Shown here: in pieces, positions 25,321 through 34,169 of the stretch | Layout of the letters: the number at the start of each line of letters is the position of its first letter | Position numbering within the stretch: position 1 is the stretch's first letter | NCBI GenBank assembly: GCA_964617245.1 | Contig: CAZTWF010000106.1 | Span: forward strand, 1 to 64,000 | Reading direction: 5' to 3' | Source of the DNA: WYZ-LMO11 sp964617245 | Lineage (GTDB): Archaea > Thermoproteota > Methanomethylicia > Methanomethylicales > Methanomethylicaceae | DNA: 64,000 nt | Notes under the pieces: model-generated | Database searches by the model: none | What the model saw: the letters and a program-made list of their open reading frames with translations, nothing else | Told to the model about the DNA's origin: nothing | Translations under genes and position numbers: made by a program

Positions 25321-27726
25321 TTAATTTATAAGTATTATTTCTCCTTCTCCTTCTCTATACTCTACTTCATTAATATGAAGTACTTCTTTTAATAACCATT
25401 CATTTTTTTTACATAATTCTATTGTTTCTTTTGATTCTTGAATTATTGCTTTTTTCACTAATGCAGAAAGTGCTATTCTATTCTCAACTTTTTTGGATCT
25501 TAAGTTAGCTATTATATTCACTAATTTCTCACCATCACTACCATCAACCTCTGGTACTTCATTTAAACTGGGATATGAAGCTATATTTATGGAAATATAT
25601 CCTTCTCTTTCCCTAAATAATCTATGATAAATTTCTTCAGTTATATGTGGACATATTGGATTAAATAGTCTTATAAATATCCATATTATTTTGTAAAGAA
25701 TAGCCCCCACATTTTCTTTATCTTCTTGACTTATTGGTGAATAAAGTCTTGGTTTAATAGCTTCAATGTATTGATCACAGAAATCATGCCAATAGAACTG
25801 TTTAAGTATTTCAACAGCAATATGAAATTGATATTTCTCCATTGCATCATCTACAATAACTATAGTATTTCTTAATTTTGCTAGAATCCATTTATCTATA
25901 TCATTAAGTTTAGTAATATCAATTTCTTTTTTAGCATCTCTTATAAATTGACTAGCAAATCTAACTGATGACCATATTTTTTGTAAAAAAGATTTTCCAT
26001 GTTTTACAGGTTCCCATTTAAATGGAAAATCAGAACCTAATGTAAGAGATAATAATGCCTGTCTTAGAGCATCTGCTCCATATTTCTCTATACCTTCTTC
26101 TGGCATTATTACATTACCCTTTGATTTTGACATTCTTGTTCCATCAGGTCCTAGTATATGACCATTTATAACTACATTTTTAAATGGACCTTTTTCTGTT
26201 ATTATTTTACATCTCAATATTGTATAATATAACCAAGTTCTAATAATATCATGACCTTGTTGTCTTAAGTCCACAGGATATGTTCTATTAAAAAATGTCT
26301 TATCTTCAAAAAATTTAGTAATGATTAGTGGTGTAATACTAGAGTCTACCCAACAATCACATACATCAGAAGTTCCTGAGATATTTTTACTTCCACATTT
26401 TGGACAAAAATCAATAGGTGGCTTATCTTTTGTTGTATCTACTGGAAGTTGTTCTTTTTTTGGTGGAATTATAAATCCACAATTTTCACAATACCAAAAT
26501 GGTATAGGTGTTCCAAATATTCTTTGTCTAGATATTACCCAATCCCATTCTATATTATTAATCCATTCTATTAATCTTTGTTTCATATATTTTGGAATCC
26601 AATTCATCTTTTCCTCTTCTTCAATCATCATTTCTTTAAAATCTTTAGATTTAATAAACCACTGATCTTTTATAATAAATTCAATTGGAGTCATACAATC
26701 TGATCTTTCAATATGAACTAAGACATTATGAAGAATCTCCTCTTCTTTAGTTATAAGTCCTAATCTCTTTAAATCTTCTACAATTTCTTTTCTTGCTTCT
26801 ATAATACTCATACCTGAATATTTACCAGAATTTATGATCTTTCCTTCTTCATTTATTGCTGTGATAATAGGAAGACTATATCTTTGTTGCCATCTTATAT
26901 CTTGTTCATCTCCATAAGTACAGATCATTACAATACCTGTTCCAAAATTAGGATCTACATCATCATCCTCTAAGACTTTTACTTTATTTCCAAATATTGG
27001 AACTTCAACTTCTTTATTGATCAAACTTTTATATCTTTCATCATTTGGATTTATTGCAATTGCTACACATGCACTTAATAATTCAGGTCTTGTTGTAGCA
27101 ATTTCTATAAATTCATTATTAGTAATTTTGAATTTTATATAGTATAATTTACCTCTTTTTTGTATATATCCAACTTCAGCTTGTGAAAGAGCAGTTCCAC
27201 ATTTACTACACCAATGAACTGGAAATTTCTTTCTATAGATTAATCCTTTTTCATACATTATTAATAATGTATATTGAACAGCTTTCCAATACTCTTTATC
27301 CATTGTTTTATATTCAAATTGTTCCCAATCAGGCCTATATCCTATTCTTATCATTGCTTTCTTCATACTTTTAATCATATTATTTGTCCATTCTACACAT
27401 TTACTTCTAAATAATTCTCTATTTTCCTTTGGTATTCCTAATTTATATTGAACTTTAAGTTCTGTTGGAAGTCCTTGAGAATCCCATCCTTGAGGTAAAA
27501 GAACATCAAATCCCTTCATTCTTTTATATCTTGCTATAGTATCATTTAATATACACCAATAAGCATGACCCATATGAAGTTCTCCAGATGTAAAAGGAGG
27601 AGGAGTATCTATTACAAATACAGGTTTTCCATTATTTTTAAATTTGAAAACAGGATAATATTCTTTACTTAACCATATTTTTTGCCATTTTTCTTCAATA
27701 TCTTTTGGAGAGTATACTTTTTCCAA
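25321..27726 (-). CDS. valS: Valyl-tRNA synthetase
   Basis: Class Ia synthetase charging tRNA-Val. The HIGH-like motif is GELHMGHAYW, followed by LLPQGWDSQGLPTE. The editing CP1 domain has TTRPELLSACVAIAINP, and the KMSKS motif is RMSKSKGNV. The GWDxxGLPTE form and the 801-residue size fit archaeal ValRS, not IleRS or LeuRS. Two zinc-knuckle Cys pairs (CSKCG; CENCG ... CPKCG) are present. Convergent with the MBL gene, 7 bases apart. Confidence 0.92.
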   Translation of the reverse strand: MEKVYSPKDIEEKWQKIWLSKEYYPVFKFKNNGKPVFVIDTPPPFTSGELHMGHAYWCILNDTIARYKRMKGFDVLLPQGWDSQGLPTELKVQYKLGIPKENRELFRSKCVEWTNNMIKSMKKAMIRIGYRPDWEQFEYKTMDKEYWKAVQYTLLIMYEKGLIYRKKFPVHWCSKCGTALSQAEVGYIQKRGKLYYIKFKITNNEFIEIATTRPELLSACVAIAINPNDERYKSLINKEVEVPIFGNKVKVLEDDDVDPNFGTGIVMICTYGDEQDIRWQQRYSLPIITAINEEGKIINSGKYSGMSIIEARKEIVEDLKRLGLITKEEEILHNVLVHIERSDCMTPIEFIIKDQWFIKSKDFKEMMIEEEEKMNWIPKYMKQRLIEWINNIEWDWVISRQRIFGTPIPFWYCENCGFIIPPKKEQLPVDTTKDKPPIDFCPKCGSKNISGTSDVCDCWVDSSITPLIITKFFEDKTFFNRTYPVDLRQQGHDIIRTWLYYTILRCKIITEKGPFKNVVINGHILGPDGTRMSKSKGNVIMPEEGIEKYGADALRQALLSLTLGSDFPFKWEPVKHGKSFLQKIWSSVRFASQFIRDAKKEIDITKLNDIDKWILAKLRNTIVIVDDAMEKYQFHIAVEILKQFYWHDFCDQYIEAIKPRLYSPISQEDKENVGAILYKIIWIFIRLFNPICPHITEEIYHRLFREREGYISINIASYPSLNEVPEVDGSDGEKLVNIIANLRSKKVENRIALSALVKKAIIQESKETIELCKKNEWLLKEVLHINEVEYREGEGEIILIN

Positions 27727-27757
27727 AAATTGTCCTCCTTAATGTTAAACTATTCTC

Positions 27758-28114
27758 TTATTTTTTAATCATTTCTCTTTCATCTATTGCTTTAATTGCT
27801 TTTAGTGCAAATTCAGCTTCCATTCTATCTATTTCTTCTTCAAAATGTCTTACACCATTACGTTGAATTTCTTTTAGAACTTCTCTTATTTCTTTACCCC
27901 ATCTTTTTTCAATATCTCTTATTTTTGCTATAAAGTAACTTTTAGAAAATCCCATGGTTTCTTCTACACATGGTGGAGCTTCAATATTTAAAATTTTACA
28001 AACCTCTATTAAAGCTAAACATATTGACGGATCTCTTTCAGCTGGACATCTATCTTCACAATAACTTTTAGCATATTTAATTATTCTTCTGAGGTCTGTC
28101 TCATCTATTTCCAT
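27758..28114 (-). CDS. Hypothetical protein (118 aa) with Cys-rich N-terminus
   Basis: I do not recognise a characterised family. The N-terminal half has SYCEDRCPAERDPSICLALIEVCKI and then APPCVEE, five cysteines that could bind a metal or form an iron-sulfur site. The C-terminal half is charged and helical (about residues 70-118). It lies 31 bases upstream of valS on the same strand, so it may be co-transcribed. A GAGGTGA-type ribosome binding site precedes the ATG, supporting translation. Confidence 0.65.
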   Translation of the reverse strand: MEIDETDLRRIIKYAKSYCEDRCPAERDPSICLALIEVCKILNIEAPPCVEETMGFSKSYFIAKIRDIEKRWGKEIREVLKEIQRNGVRHFEEEIDRMEAEFALKAIKAIDEREMIKK

Positions 28115-28130
28115 ATAAATTCACCTCTTT

Positions 28131-28192
28131 GGCCTCTGACTGTTCTTTTCTGCATCCTTTACTCTGCGAACTCGGCAAACTCATCATTGGCC
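28131..28192 (-). ncRNA. Candidate C/D-box guide sRNA
   Basis: GC-richer island between divergent genes. Read on the minus strand it begins and ends with GGCC (28189-28192 and 28131-28134), able to form a terminal stem. It has a C box AUGAUGA (28187-28181), then a guide antisense to the conserved 23S rRNA segment GAACUCGGCAAA, then CAGA (28166-28163) where a D' box is expected. A second CAGA (28138-28135) stands at the D position. CAGA instead of CUGA at both D sites is unusual, and C' is weak. By the N+5 rule the predicted methylation target would be the C of GAACUCGG. Confidence 0.55.
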
Positions 28193-28263
28193 ATAAACAA
28201 AATACACAGAGGATAGAAATAAATTTTTTTAGTTAAATTTATTTTTTAATATATGGTGGGATC

Positions 28264-28344
28264 ATGGGAGGAAGACAAAGAACTACTATACTAGAATCAA
28301 TAAGTAAAGAAGAAAGAGGAGAGAAAAAAGAAAAGAAGAAATAG
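28264..28344 (+). CDS. Small ORF (26 aa), S25e N-terminus-like
   Basis: Short reading frame starting MGGRQRTTILESISKEE and ending in a Lys/Glu-rich tail. It has a GGTGGG ribosome binding site and stops one base before the ATG of the SPOUT gene. The start resembles the disordered N-terminus of archaeal ribosomal protein S25e (MGG...S..E...E), but the folded winged-helix part is absent. It may be a remnant of rps25e, a leader peptide coupled to the SPOUT gene, or chance. Confidence 0.4.
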   Translation: MGGRQRTTILESISKEERGEKKEKKK

Positions 28345-28345
28345 T

Positions 28346-29167
28346 ATGTCTTTAAAAAGAAATTATAATTTAACAATATGTATTCCTTCTTCTATAGTTT
28401 CTTTAGTTGATACTCTTATTGAGAAAACCATACTTATTGGACAAATTGCTAGGACTATTTCCATCTACAGAGTAAACAGAATTTTAATTTATATGGATTC
28501 AGAAAAAAAGGATCTATTTTTCATAAAAGAATTATTAGAATATTTAGAAACTCCACAATATCTTAGAAAATATTTATTTCCTATAAGTAAAAATCTTAGA
28601 TATGCTGGTTATTTACCACCATTAAGAACACCACATCATCCAACAATAGACTCTGATATTGAATATAGAGAAGGTTTTGTAATAGAGAGTAATGAGAGAG
28701 GATCTATTGTAGATATAGGATTCAAGGAACCAATAACTTGTCCATATCCTCTTATACGTAATAAAAGAATTTCTTTAAAGAAAGAAAAGGAAACATGGAT
28801 TCCAGTAAAAAAAGAAGAGATTCCATATTATTGGGGATATGAGGTAATTATAGATCTAAAGGGTTTACATAATCACTTAGTCAAATATAATTATGATTAT
28901 ATTATAGCAACTTCTAGATATGGAAAACCAATAAATATAGTATTTAATGAAATTAAAAAAATGCTTCAACCTGGTAAAAATATAGCAATTCTATTTGGTT
29001 CTCCACGAGAAGGATTACATAATATTTTCCTTAAATATTCATTAAATCTTGAAGATTATTGTGATATTATAGTTAATATGGTTCCAAATCAAGGAACACA
29101 AACTATAAGAACAGAAGAAGCTTTAATGATTTCATTAGCTATTTTGTCCTTTATTGATGAGATCTAA
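28346..29167 (+). CDS. SPOUT-fold RNA methyltransferase (DUF171/COG2106 family)
   Basis: Member of the archaeal/eukaryotic SPOUT family next to rpl3 (human relative SPOUT1/C9orf114). Visible are the N-terminal SIYRVNRILIY strand, the family segment YLPPLRTPHHP, an inserted OB-like stretch (about residues 105-160), and the knot region with ILFGSPREGLHNIF and MVPNQGTQTIRTEEA. It lies directly upstream of the ribosomal superoperon, the usual place. The RNA target is not established by sequence. Confidence 0.85.
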   Translation: MSLKRNYNLTICIPSSIVSLVDTLIEKTILIGQIARTISIYRVNRILIYMDSEKKDLFFIKELLEYLETPQYLRKYLFPISKNLRYAGYLPPLRTPHHPTIDSDIEYREGFVIESNERGSIVDIGFKEPITCPYPLIRNKRISLKKEKETWIPVKKEEIPYYWGYEVIIDLKGLHNHLVKYNYDYIIATSRYGKPINIVFNEIKKMLQPGKNIAILFGSPREGLHNIFLKYSLNLEDYCDIIVNMVPNQGTQTIRTEEALMISLAILSFIDEI

Positions 29168-29218
29168 AATATTTTTTAATTTTATCTTGTTATAAACAAT
29201 ATTTTCAAAATCTATAGG

Positions 29219-29232
29219 TTTAAATATATAAA
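29219..29232 (+). promoter_or_regulatory. TATA-like promoter for the ribosomal superoperon
   Basis: The stretch TTTAAATATATAAA lies about 100 bases before the L3 start codon in an otherwise gene-free 160-base leader. An archaeal TATA box here would place the start near 29250-29255 and leave a leader of about 75 bases. That leader contains a short potential hairpin (TAGCT near 29299 with AGCTA near 29315). Assigned from position and sequence only. Confidence 0.45.
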
Positions 29233-29330
29233 TATTACAAGCTATAAAACTAATAAGATAAAATTTCTAATGGATAGAAATATATTTTAGTTTGTTAGCT
29301 TAGCGAATTATAGCTAGAAGGGAAGATAAA

Positions 29331-30341
29331 ATGGGTCATAGGAAAAAGAAAGCTCCAAGAAGAGGCTCATTAATGTATTATCCTAGAGTAAGAGCTAGAC
29401 GTATAACTGGTAGAATAAGGACTTGGCCAAAGATAACTGGTCCTCCACGTTTATTAGGTTTTGCTGGTTATAAAGTTGGAACAACTCATGTAGTTTTAAT
29501 TGAAAATAGACCTAAAAGTCCACTTTATGGAAAAGAAGTCATAAAAGAAGTAACTATTGTAGAAGTTCCTCCTATATTTGTATATGGTATTAGAGCTTAT
29601 ATTAAGACTATAAAGGGATTAAAGACATTAACTGAGGTTTTACATACTTCACTTCCAAAATATGCTGAACGTATAATAACTATTCCAAAGAAGAAAGATT
29701 TTTCAGAAAATATACGAAAAATAGAGGAAAATTTAGATAAAATCACTGAAATAAGAATTTTAGCATTAACTCAACCACATAAAAGTGGTTTAAGAAAGAA
29801 AACTCCTGAAGTGCTAGAAATAGCAATTGGAGGAAATGATATAAAGGCTATATATAATTATGCAAAAAATCTATTAGGTAAAGAAGTTAAAGCAAAGGAA
29901 TTCTTTTCTGAGGGATTATTAGTAGATGTTATTGCTGTAACAAAAGGTAAGGGATTTGTTGGTGTAGTAAAAAGATTTGGTGTAAAGATTCTTCCAAAAT
30001 GGCATAAACATAGAAAAGGACATAGAGTTGTAGGTGCAATAAGTCCTGGTCATCCATCTATGGTATTTACTGTTCCACGTCCTGGAAAAATGGGTTTCCA
30101 TCAAAGAACTGAATATAATAAACTTGTTCTTAAGATTGGAGAAAATCCATCAGAAGTTAATGTAGCAGGTGGATATTTACATTATGGATTAGTAAGAGGA
30201 GATTATATAGTAATAGCTGGAACAATTCCAGGTCCTCCAAAAAGATTAATAAGATTTAGATTAGCAATAAGAGCAAAAGAAAAACAATTACCACCTCCAA
30301 AAATTACAGCTATAAGCCTATCATCAAAACAAGGGGTGTAA
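29331..30341 (+). CDS. rpl3: Ribosomal protein L3 (uL3)
   Basis: Large-subunit protein near the peptidyl transferase centre. It is 336 residues, archaeal length. Landmarks are the basic start GHRKKKAPRRGSLMYYPR, the loop segment GFVGVVKRFGVKILPKWHKHRKGHR, and GKMGFHQRTEYNK. It is the first gene of the long ribosomal superoperon, followed by L4 after 3 bases. Confidence 0.97.
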   Translation: MGHRKKKAPRRGSLMYYPRVRARRITGRIRTWPKITGPPRLLGFAGYKVGTTHVVLIENRPKSPLYGKEVIKEVTIVEVPPIFVYGIRAYIKTIKGLKTLTEVLHTSLPKYAERIITIPKKKDFSENIRKIEENLDKITEIRILALTQPHKSGLRKKTPEVLEIAIGGNDIKAIYNYAKNLLGKEVKAKEFFSEGLLVDVIAVTKGKGFVGVVKRFGVKILPKWHKHRKGHRVVGAISPGHPSMVFTVPRPGKMGFHQRTEYNKLVLKIGENPSEVNVAGGYLHYGLVRGDYIVIAGTIPGPPKRLIRFRLAIRAKEKQLPPPKITAISLSSKQGV

Positions 30342-30344
30342 AAA

Positions 30345-31115
30345 TTGTCAGTTGTTCCAATTTATTCTATAGATGGAAGTATTAAAGGAGAAATAAAATT
30401 ACCTAGTATATTTTTTGAAGATATTAGACCTGATTTAATAAGAAGAGCTGTTATTTCATCTATTACTGCAAGAATACAACCAAAGGGAAGAGATCCAATG
30501 GCTGGAAAAAGAACTACTGCAGAAAGTTTAGGAGTAGGATTTGATTTATCAAGAGTTCCACGTATAAAAGGAAGTATTCGTGCAGCTTTTGCTCCTTGTG
30601 TTGTAAAAGGAAGATTAGCTTTTCCACCAAAAACTGAAAAAATAATTCATGAAAAAATAAATAAAAAAGAAAGAAAACTTGCTCTAAGATCTGCTATTGC
30701 AGCTACTGCTATTAGAGAATGGGTAATAAAGAGAGGTCATATAATTAAAGATGGTCTCTCTCTTCCAATAGTTGTCTCAGATGAAATTAAGAATATTAAG
30801 AAAGCAAAAGAATTTAGAGAATTTTTAATGAAATTATCCTTATGGGATGATGTTATTAGAGCAAAAGAGGGAATAAGAGAACGAGCTGGAAAGGGTAAAC
30901 GAAGAGGAAGACGATGGAAAAAACCAAAGAGTATATTATTAGTAACTGATGAATTAAATACACCATTAAGATTAGCTGCAAGAAATTTTTCAGGCTTAGA
31001 TTATTCTGATATTCATTCTTTAAATGTAGAAATTTTAGCACCTGGAGGTCATCCTGGTAGACTTACTATTTGGACTGAATCTGCTATAAAAAAACTTGAG
31101 GAGGTATTTGCTTAA
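30345..31115 (+). CDS. rpl4: Ribosomal protein L4 (uL4)
   Basis: Large-subunit protein lining the exit tunnel. It starts at TTG after a GGGGTG ribosome binding site. The extended tunnel loop is visible as MAGKRTTAESLGVGFDLSRVPR, and GKGKRRGRRWKKPKSILLV marks the C-terminal half. The 256-residue length is normal for archaea. It abuts L23. Confidence 0.96.
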   Translation: MSVVPIYSIDGSIKGEIKLPSIFFEDIRPDLIRRAVISSITARIQPKGRDPMAGKRTTAESLGVGFDLSRVPRIKGSIRAAFAPCVVKGRLAFPPKTEKIIHEKINKKERKLALRSAIAATAIREWVIKRGHIIKDGLSLPIVVSDEIKNIKKAKEFREFLMKLSLWDDVIRAKEGIRERAGKGKRRGRRWKKPKSILLVTDELNTPLRLAARNFSGLDYSDIHSLNVEILAPGGHPGRLTIWTESAIKKLEEVFA

Positions 31116-31376
31116 ATGGATCCTTATGAAATAATCATAAGACCTGTATCTACAGAGTCTGCTCTTGAAAGAATAGAAAAAGAAAATAAATTAACATTTA
31201 TTGTGAATCTCAAAGCAAATAAAAAAATGATAAAAGATGCTTTTGAGAAATTATATAATGTAAAAATAGAAAAAGTGAATACACTTATTACATCATCAGG
31301 TGAAAAGAAAGCAATAATAAAACTTAAAAAGGAGTATAGTGCTGCAGAATTAGCAACAAAATTAGGTTTATTGTAG
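31116..31376 (+). CDS. rpl23: Ribosomal protein L23 (uL23)
   Basis: Docking site for SRP and chaperones at the tunnel exit. It has 86 residues with RPVSTESALERIEKENKLTF and the C-terminal AIIKLKKEYSAAELATKLGLL. It begins at the base after the L4 stop codon. Confidence 0.96.
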   Translation: MDPYEIIIRPVSTESALERIEKENKLTFIVNLKANKKMIKDAFEKLYNVKIEKVNTLITSSGEKKAIIKLKKEYSAAELATKLGLL

Positions 31377-31385
31377 GTGATAAAT

Positions 31386-32096
31386 ATGGGAAAACGTTTA
31401 TTGGTTCAAAGAAGAGGTCGTGGAACTTCTATATTTAAATCACCATCATGGAAACGTATTGGAGAAGTTCATTATCCTCCTATGACAGATTCTCCTACTG
31501 AATTTATTGTAAAAGATATAGTTCATGATCCAGGTAGAGGTGCACCATTAGCTATAATTAAAGATAATAAAGGCACAGAGGCTATTATAGTTGCACCTGA
31601 GGGTTTATTTGTAGGACAAAAAATCTCTATTGGTCCTACATCTTCAATTAATGTAGGAAATATTTTACCACTTAGAGATATACCTGATGGTACTCAAGTT
31701 TTTAATATTGAAGGAAGACCAGGTGATGGTGGAAAATTTGTTAGAACAGCTGGAAGTTATGCTACTATTATTTCACACTCTGGTAATAATGTATTAGTTC
31801 AATTACCATCTGGAAAAGTTAAATCTTTTAATGAATTATGTAGAGCTACAATAGGTATTGTAGCAGCTGGAGGTATAATAGAGAAACCATTATTAAAGGC
31901 TGGAGCAAAATATTATAAATGTAAAGCAAAATCAATTAAATATCCTACTGTGAGAGGAAAAGCTATGAATCCATGTTCACATCCTCATGGTGGTGGCTCT
32001 CATCCAAAGGGTGGTACTCCTGTTGGTAGAACTGCTCCACCAGGACAAAAAGTAGGTATTATTGCACCTAAAAGAACTGGTAGGAAAAAGAGGTGA
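31386..32096 (+). CDS. rpl2: Ribosomal protein L2 (uL2)
   Basis: Key large-subunit protein for subunit association and peptidyl transfer. Start taken at MGKRLLVQRRGRG, behind a GGTGA site overlapping the L23 stop. The conserved His loop is seen in RGKAMNPCSHPHGGGSHPKGG. The length is 236 residues. A TTG/ATA-region start further upstream at 31377 would add three unlikely residues. Confidence 0.96.
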   Translation: MGKRLLVQRRGRGTSIFKSPSWKRIGEVHYPPMTDSPTEFIVKDIVHDPGRGAPLAIIKDNKGTEAIIVAPEGLFVGQKISIGPTSSINVGNILPLRDIPDGTQVFNIEGRPGDGGKFVRTAGSYATIISHSGNNVLVQLPSGKVKSFNELCRATIGIVAAGGIIEKPLLKAGAKYYKCKAKSIKYPTVRGKAMNPCSHPHGGGSHPKGGTPVGRTAPPGQKVGIIAPKRTGRKKR

Positions 32097-32100
32097 TAAT

Positions 32101-32496
32101 ATGTCTAGAGAATTTACATATAGAGGTTATAATTTATCACAATTACTCAATATGCCAATGGATGAATTTATTAAACTTCTTCCAAGTAGACAAAGAAGAT
32201 CTTTAATGAGAGGTTTAACACCAGAACAAAAGAAATTAATTAAGAAAATAAGAAAAGTAAAAGCATTAGGAAAAAAAGTTGCTATAAGAACTCATTGTAG
32301 AGATATGATAATATTACCAGAAATGGTAGGATTAACTATATGTGTTCATAATGGAAAGGAATTTGTTCCTGTAGAAATAATTCCAGAAATGATTGGTCAT
32401 TATCTTGGAGAATTTGCTATTACTACTGCTAGAGTTATACATGGAGCTCCAGGACTTAAAGCAACAAGAAGCTCTATGTTTGTTCCACTAAAGTAA
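32101..32496 (+). CDS. rps19: Ribosomal protein S19 (uS19)
   Basis: Small-subunit head protein. Start chosen at MSREFTYRGYNLSQLL behind GGTGA; the frame is open further upstream into L2 but that extension is not family-like. RTHCRDMIILPEMVG and LGEFAITTARVIHGAPGL are conserved. The length is 131 residues. Confidence 0.96.
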   Translation: MSREFTYRGYNLSQLLNMPMDEFIKLLPSRQRRSLMRGLTPEQKKLIKKIRKVKALGKKVAIRTHCRDMIILPEMVGLTICVHNGKEFVPVEIIPEMIGHYLGEFAITTARVIHGAPGLKATRSSMFVPLK

Positions 32497-32539
32497 TTAT
32501 TTTTATTATATGGAAGAATATTGAGATTATTTAAAAAAC

Positions 32540-32550
32540 TTTTTATATTT
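32540..32550 (+). promoter_or_regulatory. Possible internal promoter between S19 and L22
   Basis: The 93-base gap is large for this operon. It starts with a T-rich stretch just after S19 (possible termination or pausing) and holds a TATA-like TTTTTATATTT about 45 bases before the L22 ATG. This could start a second transcript for L22 onward. No direct evidence. Confidence 0.35.
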
Positions 32551-32589
32551 CTCACAATTCTTTAGCTTGTAATATGTGGAAGTGGTTTA

Positions 32590-33066
32590 ATGCCTGAGTG
32601 GGGTTACTCTATTCAAAATTATGATCCTGAAAGAATGGCAAAAGCTAGTGGTAGAGATCTTCATATTTCAACTAAAGAAGCTGTAGAAATATGTAATGTC
32701 ATAAGAAATATGAAATTAGATGAAGCTATTGAGTATTTAAAAAGAGTAATAGAGAAGAAAGAAGTCATACCGTATAGACGTTATAGAAAACAATTACCTC
32801 ATCGTTCAGGTATTGGTGAAAGATTTGGTATTCCTACAGGTAGATATCCTATTAAAGCATGTAAAGCAATTTTAAAAGTTCTAGAAAATGCTAAAGTAAA
32901 TGCTGAAAATAAAGGTTTAAATATTGAAAATTTGAGAATTTGTCATGCAGCTGCACATAAAGGATTGAGGATAAGAAGTTATTTTCCAAGAGCATTTGGA
33001 AGAGTTGATCCTATTCGCCATCCATTAACACATGTAGAAATTGTTGTTGAAGAGGTGGGCAAATGA
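32590..33066 (+). CDS. rpl22: Ribosomal protein L22 (uL22)
   Basis: Large-subunit protein with a tunnel-constriction hairpin. It has 158 residues. The RMAKASGRDLHISTKEAVEI opening and the hairpin region ICHAAAHKGLRIRSYFPRAFGR are typical of archaeal L22. The stop overlaps the S3 start by 4 bases. Confidence 0.96.
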   Translation: MPEWGYSIQNYDPERMAKASGRDLHISTKEAVEICNVIRNMKLDEAIEYLKRVIEKKEVIPYRRYRKQLPHRSGIGERFGIPTGRYPIKACKAILKVLENAKVNAENKGLNIENLRICHAAAHKGLRIRSYFPRAFGRVDPIRHPLTHVEIVVEEVGK

Positions 33067-33701
33067 GTATAGCTAAATATTTTATAAATAAAGCAATAAA
33101 AAATGCTTTAATTGATGATTATTTACAAAAGGAACTTAGAAGAGCAGGATATGCTGGTGTAGATTTTCAAAGAACCCCATTAGGTAATAGAGTTATAATA
33201 TATGCAGAGAGACCAGGCTTAGTAATAGGAAGACAAGGAGCTACAATTAGAGAATTAGCTCACATATTAGAAATGAAATTTGGACTAGAAAATCCACAAA
33301 TAGCAGTAGTTCCAGTTCAAAATCCTGAACTTAATGCTAAAATTATGGCTAATAGAATTGCCATGGCTCTTGAAAGAGGAATTCATTTTAGAAGAGCTGC
33401 ATTTGTAGCATTAAGACAAATAATGGAAGCTGGGGCACGTGGTGCTGAAATAGTTATAAGAGGTAAGTTAGTAAGTGAAAGAGCTAGATATGAGAAATTT
33501 AGAGCTGGAGTTATTCTTAAAGCAGGAGAACCAAGTATGTATGCTGTTGATAAGGCTGTAACTCATGTTTTATTAAAGCCTGGTGTTTATGGTATAAAAG
33601 TTAAAATATTTTTACCAGTCCCTACTGTTGATGATATATCAATAGTAAGAGGTGAAGAAGTTGGCAATACTCAGAGTAAAGGAGATCAGGAGCATGAGTA
33701 A
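33063..33701 (+). CDS. rps3: Ribosomal protein S3 (uS3)
   Basis: Small-subunit head protein at the mRNA entry, with an N-terminal KH domain (RPGLVIGRQGATIREL, GXXG loop) and the C-terminal RGAEIVIRGKLVSERARYEKFR domain. The 212 residues are typical for archaea. Its 3' end overlaps the proposed L29 start by about 41 bases. Confidence 0.96.
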   Translation: MSIAKYFINKAIKNALIDDYLQKELRRAGYAGVDFQRTPLGNRVIIYAERPGLVIGRQGATIRELAHILEMKFGLENPQIAVVPVQNPELNAKIMANRIAMALERGIHFRRAAFVALRQIMEAGARGAEIVIRGKLVSERARYEKFRAGVILKAGEPSMYAVDKAVTHVLLKPGVYGIKVKIFLPVPTVDDISIVRGEEVGNTQSKGDQEHE

Positions 33702-33873
33702 AGAAGAAAGATTAAAGAAGCTCTCTGAATTAAAAGCAGAGTTAATTAAGCTTAGAACTCTTCAGGCTATTGGTGGATCTTTAGAAAATCCTTCAAGAAT
33801 AAAACTAATTAGAAAGACTATTGCAAGAATTTTAACTATAAATAGAGAAGAAGAATTGAAGAAGGGAGGATAA
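33661..33873 (+). CDS. rpl29: Ribosomal protein L29 (uL29)
   Basis: Two-helix protein at the tunnel exit. I place the start at TTG 33661 (MAILRVKEIRSMSKEE), because LRVKEIR is conserved at L29 N-termini and GGTGA sits 5 bases upstream. The ATG at 33695 would cut this part off. The length is then 70 residues. Downstream comes rnp1 directly; the SUI1 gene (aIF1) often found between them is absent. Confidence 0.88.
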   Translation: MAILRVKEIRSMSKEERLKKLSELKAELIKLRTLQAIGGSLENPSRIKLIRKTIARILTINREEELKKGG

Positions 33874-34169
33874 TGAAGATTTCTCCAGATAATATTATTT
33901 ATCATGATCTTATAGGACTTAAAGTAGAGATTATTAGTTCTACTGATCCTACTCAAATAGGAATATGTGGAACTGTAATTGATGAAACTAAAAATATGTT
34001 AATAATATTAAAAGAAGATGGGAAAATTAAAAAAATTCCAAAAAAGAATTGTAATTTTAAATTCTATATTCCTCAAGTTGTAATTGTTAATGGAAAAGAT
34101 ATAGCATATGATCCTGCAGAGAGATTAAAGAGAATTCAGAGGAGGAGAGTTTATGTTTCAAAGTACTGA
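33873..34169 (+). CDS. rnp1: RNase P protein component 1 (Rpp29/Pop4)
   Basis: Protein subunit of archaeal RNase P, which removes tRNA 5' leaders. The Sm-like barrel is seen from YHDLIGLKVEII through GTVIDETKNMLIIL. The C-terminal DPAERLKRIQRRRVYVSKY helix is typical. It has 98 residues, overlapping L29 by 1 base and S17 by 17. Its place between L29 and S17 is standard in archaea. Confidence 0.93.
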   Translation: MKISPDNIIYHDLIGLKVEIISSTDPTQIGICGTVIDETKNMLIILKEDGKIKKIPKKNCNFKFYIPQVVIVNGKDIAYDPAERLKRIQRRRVYVSKY

